Below are positions 24,394 to 31,847 of a stretch of DNA of 40,608 nt, one piece after another (within the stretch, counting starts at the first letter, position 1; the number at the start of each line of letters is the position of its first letter). Below the pieces are notes generated by a model. That model saw nothing but the letters and a program-made list of their open reading frames with translations, did not search any database and was not told the DNA's origin. The position numbers and the translations under genes are program-made. Source of the stretch: JAHFUI01 sp041485905 (GTDB lineage: Bacteria; Acidobacteriota; Vicinamibacteria; Vicinamibacterales; CAVVIG01); contig JBGPKK010000026.1 of NCBI GenBank assembly GCA_041485905.1, positions 1 through 40,608 of the forward strand. The letters are read 5' to 3'.

Positions 24394-25053
24394 ATGCAAG
24401 CGCCGGCATCGACCAAAGAGCGGCTGGCGGTTCTCGGCACCAGTCTCTTCGCTCCGGAAGTCGTCGACCTGGCCGAAGACACGGGGAAGTACGAGGTCAC
24501 CGTGTTCATCGAGAACCTCGATCGAGAGAAGACACGACAACCGTTCCTTGGCCGACCCGTCATCTGGATTGACGACGCGGCACCAATGGCCTCCACACAC
24601 AGCGCCGTTTGTGCTCTGGGGACCACCCACCGGCATGGGTTCATCGCACAGGCCTCGGCGGCGGGTTTCTCGTTCGCCGCGATCGTCCATCCGAGCAGCC
24701 GGTTGTCCTCCAAGAGCGCCGTCGGCGACGGCTCGATCGTCAGTGTCGGCGTGATCGTCGCCGCCCACACGGTTGTGGGACGGCACGTCATCATCAACCG
24801 TGGGGTACTGATTGGACATCACACGACCATTCACGACTACGTGACTATCTCGCCAGGAGCCAATATCGCCGGGGCCGTGACGATCGGCGAAGGCACGTAC
24901 ATCGGGATCGGAGCCATCATCCTGGATCGCGTGTGCATTGGCGCCCACGCGGTGATCGGGGCCGGCGCCGTGGTCACACGCGACGTGCCGGATCGGGTGC
25001 AGGTGATGGGGATCCCTGCGAGGATTACGAAAAGACATATAGAGGGACGGTAG
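24394..25053 (+). CDS. NeuD/PglD-family sugar O/N-acyltransferase
   Basis: A 219-residue left-handed beta-helix acyltransferase. The N-terminal third is a small Rossmann-like domain (RLAVLGTSLFAPEVVDLAEDTGKYEVTVF), as in PglD. The hexapeptide repeats run from ~105 to 200 (SKSAVGDGSIVSVGVIVAAHTVVGRHVIINRGVLIGHHTTI). The likely catalytic His lies in HHTTIHDYVTISPGANIAG. The closing motif VIGAGAVVTRDVPDRVQVMGIPA is diagnostic of hexapeptide transferases that use acetyl-CoA. It probably acetylates an amino- or deoxy-sugar used by the adjacent glycosyltransferase. The stop codon TAG overlaps the next GTG (TAGTG). Confidence 0.85.
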   Translation: MQAPASTKERLAVLGTSLFAPEVVDLAEDTGKYEVTVFIENLDREKTRQPFLGRPVIWIDDAAPMASTHSAVCALGTTHRHGFIAQASAAGFSFAAIVHPSSRLSSKSAVGDGSIVSVGVIVAAHTVVGRHVIINRGVLIGHHTTIHDYVTISPGANIAGAVTIGEGTYIGIGAIILDRVCIGAHAVIGAGAVVTRDVPDRVQVMGIPARITKRHIEGR

Positions 25054-25799
25054 TGAGCGTGACCGTAGGACCACACAATCAACACCAGCTCGACGCGCAC
25101 AACCGTGTTCAGCACAGTTACTTTGAGGGGCCGATCCAACGGACGATCACGCCGACGGACTCGCCGCATCTCAAACGCCAGCTCCACGAAACGCTTCGCT
25201 TCGCCGGTGTCACGCCTCGCGACCGCGTCCTCGAGATTGGATGCGGCATGGGCCGCTGCACCTTGCTCATGGCCCAGCGCGGACTGCGCGTCGAGGGTCT
25301 TGATCTATCACCGGCGTTGCTCGATCGACTGCGTGCCTACGACGGAGGCCGCTTTCAGATCCCGCTGCACTGCGCGGACGTGCGGCATCCCCCGCCGGAG
25401 CTCGATGGGGCGTTCGACGTCGTGATCGGCATTCTCGTACTGCACCACCTGGCGAGCCTGGAAGAATGTTTCGCGGCCATGAGTCGCCTGCTGAAACCCG
25501 GGGGGCGGATGGTCTTTCTCGAAGCCAACGCCTATAACCCGCTGTTCTATCTCCAGATTGCGCTCGCCGCCGGCATGACGTGGCAGGGCGACAGAGGCAT
25601 TGCCCGGATGCGGCCTCCCTGCATCTTCCATGCGATGAAAGCCGCCGGCCTTGGCCGGCTCGAGATGACCCGCTTCGGTTTTCTGCCGGCTTCCATCGCC
25701 GATCGCAAGTGGGGTGCCGGGCTCGACGCCGCATTGGAGCGCGTGGCCCTTTGGCGGGCGTTCCTCCCCTTCCAGCTTTTCAGAGCGGAGCGGGTCTGA
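25053..25799 (+). CDS. SAM-dependent methyltransferase (class I)
   Basis: A 248-residue Rossmann-fold methyltransferase. Motif I is VLEIGCGMGRCTLLMAQRG (~57-75), the acidic motif II loop is LRVEGLDLSPALLDRLRA, and motif III-IV is FDVVIGILVLHHLASLEECF followed by LLKPGGRMVFLEAN. The C-terminal part (FHAMKAAGLGRLEMTRFGFLP) is typical of small-molecule or lipid methyltransferases. The GTG at 25053 overlaps the previous stop and has GAGGGACGG just upstream. As the third gene of a sugar cassette it may methylate the glycan or its lipid carrier. The acceptor is unknown. Confidence 0.82.
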   Translation: MSVTVGPHNQHQLDAHNRVQHSYFEGPIQRTITPTDSPHLKRQLHETLRFAGVTPRDRVLEIGCGMGRCTLLMAQRGLRVEGLDLSPALLDRLRAYDGGRFQIPLHCADVRHPPPELDGAFDVVIGILVLHHLASLEECFAAMSRLLKPGGRMVFLEANAYNPLFYLQIALAAGMTWQGDRGIARMRPPCIFHAMKAAGLGRLEMTRFGFLPASIADRKWGAGLDAALERVALWRAFLPFQLFRAERV

Positions 25800-25897
25800 C
25801 CGCACGCGCGACGGACGTGCGCTGCCACGCGGCGGGCAAGTCGCGCAGCGTTAGCCTTCTAGAGAACTTGCGGCCTCCGGTGTAGTACGAAGACTAT

Positions 25898-26287
25898 TTA
25901 CTTCGCCGGCGGTGCCGGTGCCGTGCTTGCCGGTGCTGCTGGCGTTGTTCCTGCGGGAGTTGGCGCCGCCGGATGCAGATTCTTCGGCGGCGTCACCGGA
26001 GCAGTCGCTGGCCGCGCCGGGGCAGATGTGCCGCTCACGAGCGATCCCGGCCCGCGCTGGCCGATGATCGCGAGCGCAAGCGCGCTCAGCATGAAGAGCA
26101 CCGCCAGCACCGCCGTCGCTTTTGACAGCACGGTCGCGCCGCCGCGCGCGCCGAACGCCGTCTGACTGCTGCCCCCGCCAAACGCGCTCGCCATGTCGCC
26201 GCCCTTGCCCTGCTGCAGCAGGATGACGAGCAGCAGGCACAAACAGACGAGCACGTAAAACGTCGTGAGCGTGTAATACAGGATCAT
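25898..26287 (-). CDS. secG: SecG, preprotein translocase subunit
   Basis: A 129-residue integral membrane protein of the SecYEG channel that aids SecA-driven export. Two hydrophobic helices are present: ~3-24 (LYYTLTTFYVLVCLCLLLVILL) and ~55-77 (KATAVLAVLFMLSALALAII). They flank the family signature LLQQGKGGDMASAFGGGSSQTAFGARGGATVLSK. The C-terminus carries a ~40-residue Ala/Pro/Thr-rich extension absent from short SecG proteins. It is the last gene of gap-pgk-tpiA-secG, a common arrangement. The start lies 22 bases from the tpiA stop. Confidence 0.93.
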   Translation of the reverse strand: MILYYTLTTFYVLVCLCLLLVILLQQGKGGDMASAFGGGSSQTAFGARGGATVLSKATAVLAVLFMLSALALAIIGQRGPGSLVSGTSAPARPATAPVTPPKNLHPAAPTPAGTTPAAPASTAPAPPAK

Positions 26288-26309
26288 GTGTCTTTCCGGG
26301 AAACCCTGA

Positions 26310-27077
26310 TTATACCGCAGCCGCGCGGCTCCTGGTCACGATGTCGGTGAAGCTCGTGACATCGAGGCTTGCACCGCCCACCAGCGCGCCGTCGACGTCT
26401 GGTTCAACAATCAGGTCCCGGATATTGTCGGGTTTGACGCTGCCGCCGTAGATCACGTGGCAGTGTTCGGCCGCGTCGGCGCCGAACCATTGCCGCAGCC
26501 GGCTCCGAATGTGCGCGTGGGCTTCGCCCGCCTGCGCCGCGGTGGCGTTGAGGCCCGTCCCGATGGCCCACACCGGCTCGTAGGCGATGACGAGCCTGAC
26601 GACCTGTTCGGCCGTGAGCCGATCGAGTCCTTCCTTTGTCTGTCGATCGAGCACGGCGAGCGTCTCGCCGCGTTCGCGTTCTTCCAGTGTTTCGCCCACG
26701 CAGACGATTGGTGTGAGATCGGCAAGGAAGGCCGCGATCGTCTTCCGATTGACGGTGGCGTCGGTTTCGCCGAACAGACGCCGCCGTTCGGAGTGTCCGA
26801 TGATCGCGTACGTCGCGCCGGCTTCCCGAATCATCGCCGGCGAGATCTCTCCGGTGAACGCGCCCTCGCGTTCCCAGTACACATCCTGGGCGGCGACGCC
26901 GATGTTTGTGTTGCGCGCCGCTTCGGCCACCGCATGGATGGCCGTGAACGCCGGCGCGACGACGATCTCGACGTCGGCGACGTCTTTCAGCGTGCTGCGC
27001 AGCTCCTTCGTGAACACAACCGCCTCGTGGACGGTCTTGAACATCTTCCAATTTCCAGCGATGAAAGGTATTCGCAT
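26310..27077 (-). CDS. tpiA: Triosephosphate isomerase
   Basis: A 255-residue TIM-barrel enzyme interconverting dihydroxyacetone phosphate and glyceraldehyde 3-phosphate. The start ATG at 27077 gives the standard MRIPFIAGNWKMFK with catalytic K11. A longer frame would read through the intercistronic hairpin. H95 lies in AIIGHSERRR, catalytic E167 in IAYEPVWAIGTG, and the phosphate loop is IYGGSVKPDNI ... GALVGGASL. Length and motifs are standard. It lies 28 bases downstream of pgk, with a hairpin at the junction. Confidence 0.97.
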   Translation of the reverse strand: MRIPFIAGNWKMFKTVHEAVVFTKELRSTLKDVADVEIVVAPAFTAIHAVAEAARNTNIGVAAQDVYWEREGAFTGEISPAMIREAGATYAIIGHSERRRLFGETDATVNRKTIAAFLADLTPIVCVGETLEERERGETLAVLDRQTKEGLDRLTAEQVVRLVIAYEPVWAIGTGLNATAAQAGEAHAHIRSRLRQWFGADAAEHCHVIYGGSVKPDNIRDLIVEPDVDGALVGGASLDVTSFTDIVTRSRAAAV

Positions 27078-27087
27078 AGGCCTGGTA

Positions 27088-27119
27088 GGTCGGGTAGGGC
27101 CGGACTTACCCGCCCGACC
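27088..27119 (-). repeat. Intercistronic hairpin between pgk and tpiA
   Basis: GGTCGGG at 27088-27094 pairs with CCCGACC at 27113-27119. After a small internal loop, GGG at 27097-27099 pairs with CCC at 27109-27111. The pgk stop codon lies in and beside the loop. The left arm is built from two similar 9-mers (GGTAGGTCG, GGTAGGGCC). In mRNA it would separate pgk from tpiA and might stabilise or process the transcript. Confidence 0.5.
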
Positions 27120-28320
27120 CCGCCCCACCTTTGTCAGTAACCGCTGCCACCCCCGGGAGCGTGCGGCCGCCGAGGAACTCGAGCGATGCGCCGCCGCCCG
27201 TCGAGATGTGCGTGATGCGGTCGGCCAGGCCCGCTTTGTTCACCGCTGAAATCGAATCGCCGCCGCCGATAATCGTCGTGCCCTTGACCGCCGCCACCGC
27301 CCGCGCCACCGCATTGGTGCCGGTCGCGAACGCTTCGATCTCGAAGACGCCCATCGGTCCGTTCCACACGACCGTTTTGGCGTCGGCGATGAGCGTGCGG
27401 TACGTGGCGATGGTGGCGGGCCCGATGTCGACGCCGAGCCGCTCGCCGATCGCACGGTCGTCGATCGCGAGAATCTCGTGCGCCGTGCCCTCCTCAACCC
27501 GATCGGTCACGACGTGGTCGGTCGGCAGCTCGAATCGGACCTTTGTGGCCGCGGCACTCGCCTCGATCGCGCGCGCGCTGTCGAGCTTGTCGTCCTCGAC
27601 GAGCGACCGGCCAATCGGTACGCCGCGCGACTTGAGAAAGGTATACGCCATCGCGCCGCCGATCAGCAGCCGGTCCACCTTGCCGAGCAGGTTCTCGATC
27701 ACTTCGATCTTGTCGGAGACCTTGGCGCCGCCGAGAATCGCCACGAACGGACGATCTGGCGATGCGAGCACGTGGCCGAGGTATGTCAACTCCTGCTCCA
27801 TCAGCAGGCCGGCCGCCCCGCGCCGCACATGGTGCGTGATCCCTTCCACCGAGGCGTGCGCCCGATGCGCGGCACCAAACGCATCGTCCACGTACAGATC
27901 GGCCAGGGAGGCGAGCGCCGCCGCAAACGCTGAATCGTTCTTTTCCTCTTCGGGATGAAAGCGGAGGTTCTCGAGGAGCACGATGCGATCGCTCGACCGA
28001 TGCGCCTCGTCCACGGCGCGTCGGGCGGTGTCCCCGATACAGTCCTCGGCAAATGCGACCGGGCGGCCCAGCAGCTCCGCGAGCCGTGCGGCAATCGGAC
28101 GCAGGCTCAGTTGCGGCGACCGCTTGCCCCCGGGCCGGCCGAGATGGCTGGCGAGGATCACGGTCGCGCCGTGATCGAGGGCGTACCTGATCGTCGGCAG
28201 CGAGGACTTGATGCGCGTGTCGTCTGCGATTCGGCCATCTTTGATCGGGACGTTGAAGTCCACGCGCACGAACACGCGCTTGCCCTTCAGATCGAGATCC
28301 CGGATCGAGAGCTTGGCCAT
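27106..28320 (-). CDS. pgk: Phosphoglycerate kinase
   Basis: A 404-residue two-domain enzyme making ATP from 1,3-bisphosphoglycerate. The N-terminal substrate domain has VFVRVDFNVPIKDGRIADDTRI and ILASHLGRPGGKRSP. The hinge region and nucleotide domain carry VAILGGAKVSDKIEVIENLL, LLIGGAMAYTFLKSRG, TVVWNGPMGVFE and the Gly-rich TTIIGGGDS. ISTGGGASLEFLGGRTLPGV is followed by a 13-residue Gly-rich tail partly encoded by the intercistronic hairpin. Its ATG directly follows the gap stop codon, so the two are translationally linked. Confidence 0.97.
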   Translation of the reverse strand: MAKLSIRDLDLKGKRVFVRVDFNVPIKDGRIADDTRIKSSLPTIRYALDHGATVILASHLGRPGGKRSPQLSLRPIAARLAELLGRPVAFAEDCIGDTARRAVDEAHRSSDRIVLLENLRFHPEEEKNDSAFAAALASLADLYVDDAFGAAHRAHASVEGITHHVRRGAAGLLMEQELTYLGHVLASPDRPFVAILGGAKVSDKIEVIENLLGKVDRLLIGGAMAYTFLKSRGVPIGRSLVEDDKLDSARAIEASAAATKVRFELPTDHVVTDRVEEGTAHEILAIDDRAIGERLGVDIGPATIATYRTLIADAKTVVWNGPMGVFEIEAFATGTNAVARAVAAVKGTTIIGGGDSISAVNKAGLADRITHISTGGGASLEFLGGRTLPGVAAVTDKGGAGSGG

Positions 28321-29328
28321 TCAGAACCCATTTGTTGCCAGCATCCGCAGCAGATCGACGCAGCGGCTCGAGTAGCCCCACTCGTTGTCGTACCACGAGA
28401 GCACCTTCACGAAGTCACCGTCCATGACCTTCGTATACGGCGCGTCGACGATCGACGAGTGCGCGTTGCCTTTGAAATCGATCGAGACGAGCTCCTCGGT
28501 CGAGTACTGGAGGATGCCCTTCAGCGGGCCTTCGGCGGCCTCCTTCAGGGCCGCATTCACCTCATCGCCACTCGTTTTCCTGTCGACGAGCGCCGCCAGG
28601 TCGACCACAGACACGTTCGGCGTGGGCACGCGCATCGCGAACCCATCGAGCTTGCCCTTCAGCTCCGGCAGCACCTCGCCGACCGCAAGGGCGGCGCCGG
28701 TCGTCGTCGGAATCATCGACAGCGCCGCGGCGCGCGCCCGCCGCAGGTCCTTGTGTGGCAGGTCGAGCAACTGCTGATCGTTGGTGTAAGAGTGAATCGT
28801 CGTCATCCACCCTTTCCTGATGCCGAATTTCTGGTGAATGACTTTGGCGAGCGGCGCCAGACAGTTGGTCGTGCACGAGGCGTTCGAGATGATCTGATGC
28901 TTCGCCGGATCGTACTTTTCGTCGTTCACGCCGAGCACGATCGTGATGTCCGGTCCCTTCGCCGGGGCCGTAATGACGACCTTCTTGGCGCCGGCGGCGA
29001 CGTGCTTGGCCGCGTCCTGCCGATTGGTGAAGAGACCCGTCGACTCGAAGACCACGTCGACGCCAAGCGCTTTCCACGGCAGCTGCGCCGGGTCGCGCAG
29101 CGACAGCACCTGGAATTCGTCGCCGTCGACCGAGATGGCGTCGCTTCGCGCCTCGACACGCGCGTGCAGGTTCCCAAGCACGGAGTCGTACTTGAGCAGG
29201 TGCGCCAGCGTGTGCGCGCTGGTCAGATCGTTGACCGCCACGAAATCGATGTTCTTGTCGCCGAGCGCGGCTCGCATGATGTTGCGGCCGATCCGGCCAA
29301 ATCCATTGATGCCGACCTTCACAGGCAT
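28321..29328 (-). CDS. gap: Glyceraldehyde-3-phosphate dehydrogenase
   Basis: A 335-residue NAD-dependent glycolytic enzyme. The Rossmann start is KVGINGFGRIGRNIMRAAL. The catalytic Cys is C152 in SNASCTTNCLAPL and the base is H179 in TTIHSYTNDQQ. LSWYDNEWGYSSR near the C-terminus is the classic NAD/substrate segment. VNDLTSAHTLAHLLKYDSV, with D34 following a strand, favours NAD over NADP. Ribosome-binding site GGAGGA lies upstream of the ATG. It is the first gene of the glycolytic operon, with a good promoter at 29356-29385. Confidence 0.97.
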   Translation of the reverse strand: MPVKVGINGFGRIGRNIMRAALGDKNIDFVAVNDLTSAHTLAHLLKYDSVLGNLHARVEARSDAISVDGDEFQVLSLRDPAQLPWKALGVDVVFESTGLFTNRQDAAKHVAAGAKKVVITAPAKGPDITIVLGVNDEKYDPAKHQIISNASCTTNCLAPLAKVIHQKFGIRKGWMTTIHSYTNDQQLLDLPHKDLRRARAAALSMIPTTTGAALAVGEVLPELKGKLDGFAMRVPTPNVSVVDLAALVDRKTSGDEVNAALKEAAEGPLKGILQYSTEELVSIDFKGNAHSSIVDAPYTKVMDGDFVKVLSWYDNEWGYSSRCVDLLRMLATNGF

Positions 29329-29355
29329 TGATGTCCTCCAGTGGGCAAACGCTTG

Positions 29356-29385
29356 ATTCTAATGAACGCAGTTGCAGACGGTCAA
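29356..29385 (-). promoter_or_regulatory. Sigma70-type promoter of gap-pgk-tpiA-secG
   Basis: On the minus strand TTGACC (29385-29380) is followed after 18 bases by TAGAAT (29361-29356), near-consensus -35 and -10 hexamers. Transcription would start near 29349, leaving about 20 bases before the gap ATG, with the ribosome-binding site inside. It overlaps a weaker outward promoter for waaA. Confidence 0.6.
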
Positions 29386-29401
29386 ACCGTGCGGCTATTC
29401 T
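29372..29401 (+). promoter_or_regulatory. Possible promoter of waaA
   Basis: TTGCAG at 29372-29377 and TATTCT at 29396-29401 are separated by 18 bases. The predicted start of transcription (~29408) is only about six bases before the waaA ATG, and no ribosome-binding site is visible, so the message may be effectively leaderless. It interleaves with the opposite-facing gap promoter. Confidence 0.35.
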
Positions 29402-29413
29402 CTAACGCCAGTA

Positions 29414-30748
29414 ATGTACTTCGTGTACAGCCTCCTCACCCTGGTCGTCTTCACCCTCGTCTCGCCGTACTTCGTCTACCAGGCGATTCGCTACAAGAAA
29501 CATATCGGCAGCCTGCGCCAACGGCTCGGGTTCCTGCCGATCACGTTCAACATCGACGGCGAGGAGTCGGTCTGGATCCACGCCGTGTCGGTCGGCGAGA
29601 CGCTGACCGCCCGTGCGCTGGCCGCCGATCTGAAGGCGCTGTACCCGCGACTGCGCCTCTTCCTGTCGACCACGACCATCGCGGGGCAGCAGGTGGCGCG
29701 CCACAATCTGCAGCACGTCGACGGTGTCTTCTATTTCCCCTTCGACTGGACGTTCATCGTGGGCCGCACGCTCAAGCTGGTGAAGCCGCGACTCTTCATC
29801 ATGATGGAAACCGAGATCTGGCCGAACCTTCTGCGGGAGTGCCGCGCGCGCGGCGTGAAAACCGTCGTCATCAACGGCCGTATCTCGTCACGCTCGTACC
29901 CGCGGTACCGGCTCATCCGCCCGTTCTTCCGCCGCGTGCTCGCCGACGTCGATCGGTTCTGCATGCAGAGCGAGGAATCGGCGCGGCGGCTCGTCGATCT
30001 GGGCGCCGACCCGTCGCGCGTGACGATGACCGGCAGCTTGAAGTTCGATTCGCTGGAGATCCCGACCGCGTCCTCGCACGGCAAGCCGCGCGAGCGCGTG
30101 CTGCGGTTCTTCCGTCTGTCCCCCAACCGGCAGGTGGTGGTCGCCGGGAGCACAATGCGCGGCGAAGAAGCTGCGGTGCTTCGCGCGTTCAAGCGCGTCA
30201 AAACGGCCTCGCCGGGCGCGCTCGCCATCCTGGCGCCGCGCAACCCCGAGCGGTTCGGAGAGGTCGAGCGCCTCGCCCGCGACGCCGGTTTCGTGACGGT
30301 TCGCCGGTCCGAGCTGCCGATCGATGCGGAGCCCCGTGCGGACGTCGTCGTGCTCGATTCGATTGGCGAGCTGGCGCAGATTTACCAGCTCGCGACGGGC
30401 GTGTTCGTCGGCGGCAGCCTGATGGATCACGGCGGCCACAACATTCTGGAGCCGGCCATTTTCGGCAAGGCGATCATCTTCGGGCCGCACATGCAGAACT
30501 TCAAGGAAATCGCCGACACGTTTCTGGCGAACGCGGCGGCGGTTCAGGTGCATTCGGATCGCGAGCTCGAGGAGTCGCTTCCCGCGCTGCTCATCGATCC
30601 GGTGCGGCGGGCGCGGCTGGGCGCGGCGGCGCGCGCGCTGGTCGAAGCCAATCGCGGCGCCAAGGAAAAGACGCTCGCGGTCATCGCCGACCTCGTACCG
30701 CCCACGACCGCCCGCGCGGTCGTCCGTCCCTTCAGACTAGTTCATTAA
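29414..30748 (+). CDS. waaA: Kdo transferase (WaaA/KdtA)
   Basis: A 444-residue inner-membrane GT-B enzyme (family GT30) that adds 3-deoxy-D-manno-octulosonate to lipid A precursor. An N-terminal membrane helix at 1-22 (MYFVYSLLTLVVFTLVSPYF) is followed by IRYKKHIGSLRQRLGF. The segment VWIHAVSVGETLTA carries the catalytic Glu (E62). TTTIAGQQVA, FYFPFDW, METEIWPNLLRECRARG and NGRISSRSYPRY follow. The C-terminal domain has VAGSTMRGEEAAVL and VFVGGSLMDHGGHNILEPA with the sugar-nucleotide site, then FGPHMQNFKEIA. The ATG at 29414 gives this conventional start. First of three lipid A/core genes. Confidence 0.95.
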   Translation: MYFVYSLLTLVVFTLVSPYFVYQAIRYKKHIGSLRQRLGFLPITFNIDGEESVWIHAVSVGETLTARALAADLKALYPRLRLFLSTTTIAGQQVARHNLQHVDGVFYFPFDWTFIVGRTLKLVKPRLFIMMETEIWPNLLRECRARGVKTVVINGRISSRSYPRYRLIRPFFRRVLADVDRFCMQSEESARRLVDLGADPSRVTMTGSLKFDSLEIPTASSHGKPRERVLRFFRLSPNRQVVVAGSTMRGEEAAVLRAFKRVKTASPGALAILAPRNPERFGEVERLARDAGFVTVRRSELPIDAEPRADVVVLDSIGELAQIYQLATGVFVGGSLMDHGGHNILEPAIFGKAIIFGPHMQNFKEIADTFLANAAAVQVHSDRELEESLPALLIDPVRRARLGAAARALVEANRGAKEKTLAVIADLVPPTTARAVVRPFRLVH

Positions 30749-30755
30749 TTAATTT

Positions 30756-30779
30756 GCGGCGGGGCCCCACCCCCGCCGC
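30756..30779 (+). repeat. GC hairpin between waaA and lpxK
   Basis: GCGGCGGGG at 30756-30764 pairs perfectly with CCCCGCCGC at 30771-30779 around a 6-base loop. The upstream flank is AT-rich (TTAATTAATTT) and no T run follows, so it is not a standard terminator for the plus strand. Its placement between co-oriented genes suggests attenuation, processing or a stability role. Confidence 0.5.
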
Positions 30780-30812
30780 CTGTGCCTTCGCGGCTTGCGC
30801 CGCTCGGCCTTG

Positions 30813-31847
30813 GTGGCATCGCTTAGACTGGTGATTCTGAGAGCAGCCAGTTCAATCTACGCAGCCGCGGCCTCCTGGCGTCGGCGTTGGTACAGCCGCG
30901 ATCCCGCGCGCAGCCGGACCCTCGGTCGGCCGGTCATCAGCGTCGGCAGTCTCAGCGTCGGCGGCGCGGGAAAAACGCCGGTCGTGGCGTACATCGCGCG
31001 ATTGCTGGCCAAGCATGGGGAGCGGCCCGCCATTCTTTCGCGCGGCTATGGCCGTCGCACGGTGCACGACGGGGTGACGGTCGTGTCGGACGGTGCGGCG
31101 GTCCTCGCGGGCGTCGATCTCGCCGGCGACGAGCCGCTGATGCTGGCGCGCGCGCTCCCCGGCGTGCCGGTGCTCGTCGGCGCCAACCGGTATCTTTCGG
31201 GACGAACCGCCGAAGAGAAGCTGGGCGCCAGCGTCCATCTGCTCGACGATGGGTTCCAACATTTCCAGTTGCGGCGGGACGTCGATCTGCTCGTGACGGG
31301 CGAGGAAGATTTGACCGACACGCCGTTGCCCGGTGGGCGCCTTCGCGAGCCGCGTCTGGCCGCCAGGCACGCCGACGCGGCGTTGGTTCATGCGAGCTAC
31401 GGCGCGGAGGCCGAGCGGATCGCGCGCGTGCTTGGGATAGCGACCGTGTTCAGGGTCGAACGCACGCTTGGCGTGCCTCGCCTGATCCCAAGCGGCGATA
31501 CGGTGATCGTTCCAACGGACGAACCGGTGTTTGGCGTGGCGGGGATCGCGAAACCCGACGCGTTTTTCACCGGCCTGGCGTCGGCCGGCTGGAGGGTCGC
31601 GGGCACGATGAAGTTTCCCGACCACCACATCTTCACAGATCGCGACGTCGCGCGGATCACGGCCGCGGCGCAGGCCGCAGGAGCCACGATCGTGATGACG
31701 ACTGAAAAGGATGCGGTGCGTCTGGAGGGGCGAAACCTCGGCACGCTGTCGGTGGCCGCCGTGCCGCTGACCATCATCGTCGAGCCGGCTTCGTCTTTTG
31801 CCGCCTGGCTCTTCGATCGAGTACAAGCCGCGCGTTCAAAGAAGTGA
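30813..31847 (+). CDS. lpxK: Tetraacyldisaccharide 4'-kinase LpxK
   Basis: A 344-residue membrane-associated kinase that phosphorylates the 4' position of the lipid A disaccharide. The N-terminus is hydrophobic (SLRLVILRAASSIYAAAASW). The P-loop lies in VGSLSVGGAGKTPVVAYIA. Then come ILSRGYGRRT, GDEPLMLARALPGVPVLVGANR and the LpxK signature LLDDGFQHFQLRRDVDLLV. The C-terminal part has GIAKPDAFFTGLASAGWRV, FPDHHIFTDRDVARI and VMTTEKDAVRL. The start is uncertain: GTG at 30813 is used here, TTG at 30795 is possible, and neither has a clear ribosome-binding site. The stop overlaps the next start (GTGA). Confidence 0.94.
   Translation: MASLRLVILRAASSIYAAAASWRRRWYSRDPARSRTLGRPVISVGSLSVGGAGKTPVVAYIARLLAKHGERPAILSRGYGRRTVHDGVTVVSDGAAVLAGVDLAGDEPLMLARALPGVPVLVGANRYLSGRTAEEKLGASVHLLDDGFQHFQLRRDVDLLVTGEEDLTDTPLPGGRLREPRLAARHADAALVHASYGAEAERIARVLGIATVFRVERTLGVPRLIPSGDTVIVPTDEPVFGVAGIAKPDAFFTGLASAGWRVAGTMKFPDHHIFTDRDVARITAAAQAAGATIVMTTEKDAVRLEGRNLGTLSVAAVPLTIIVEPASSFAAWLFDRVQAARSKK

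Noticed and set aside
23212..25900. Integration of the sugar cassette into tRNA-Leu as a classical genomic island
   Set aside because: The tRNA 3' end points away from the cassette, no duplicate of the tRNA end was found to its right, and there is no integrase.
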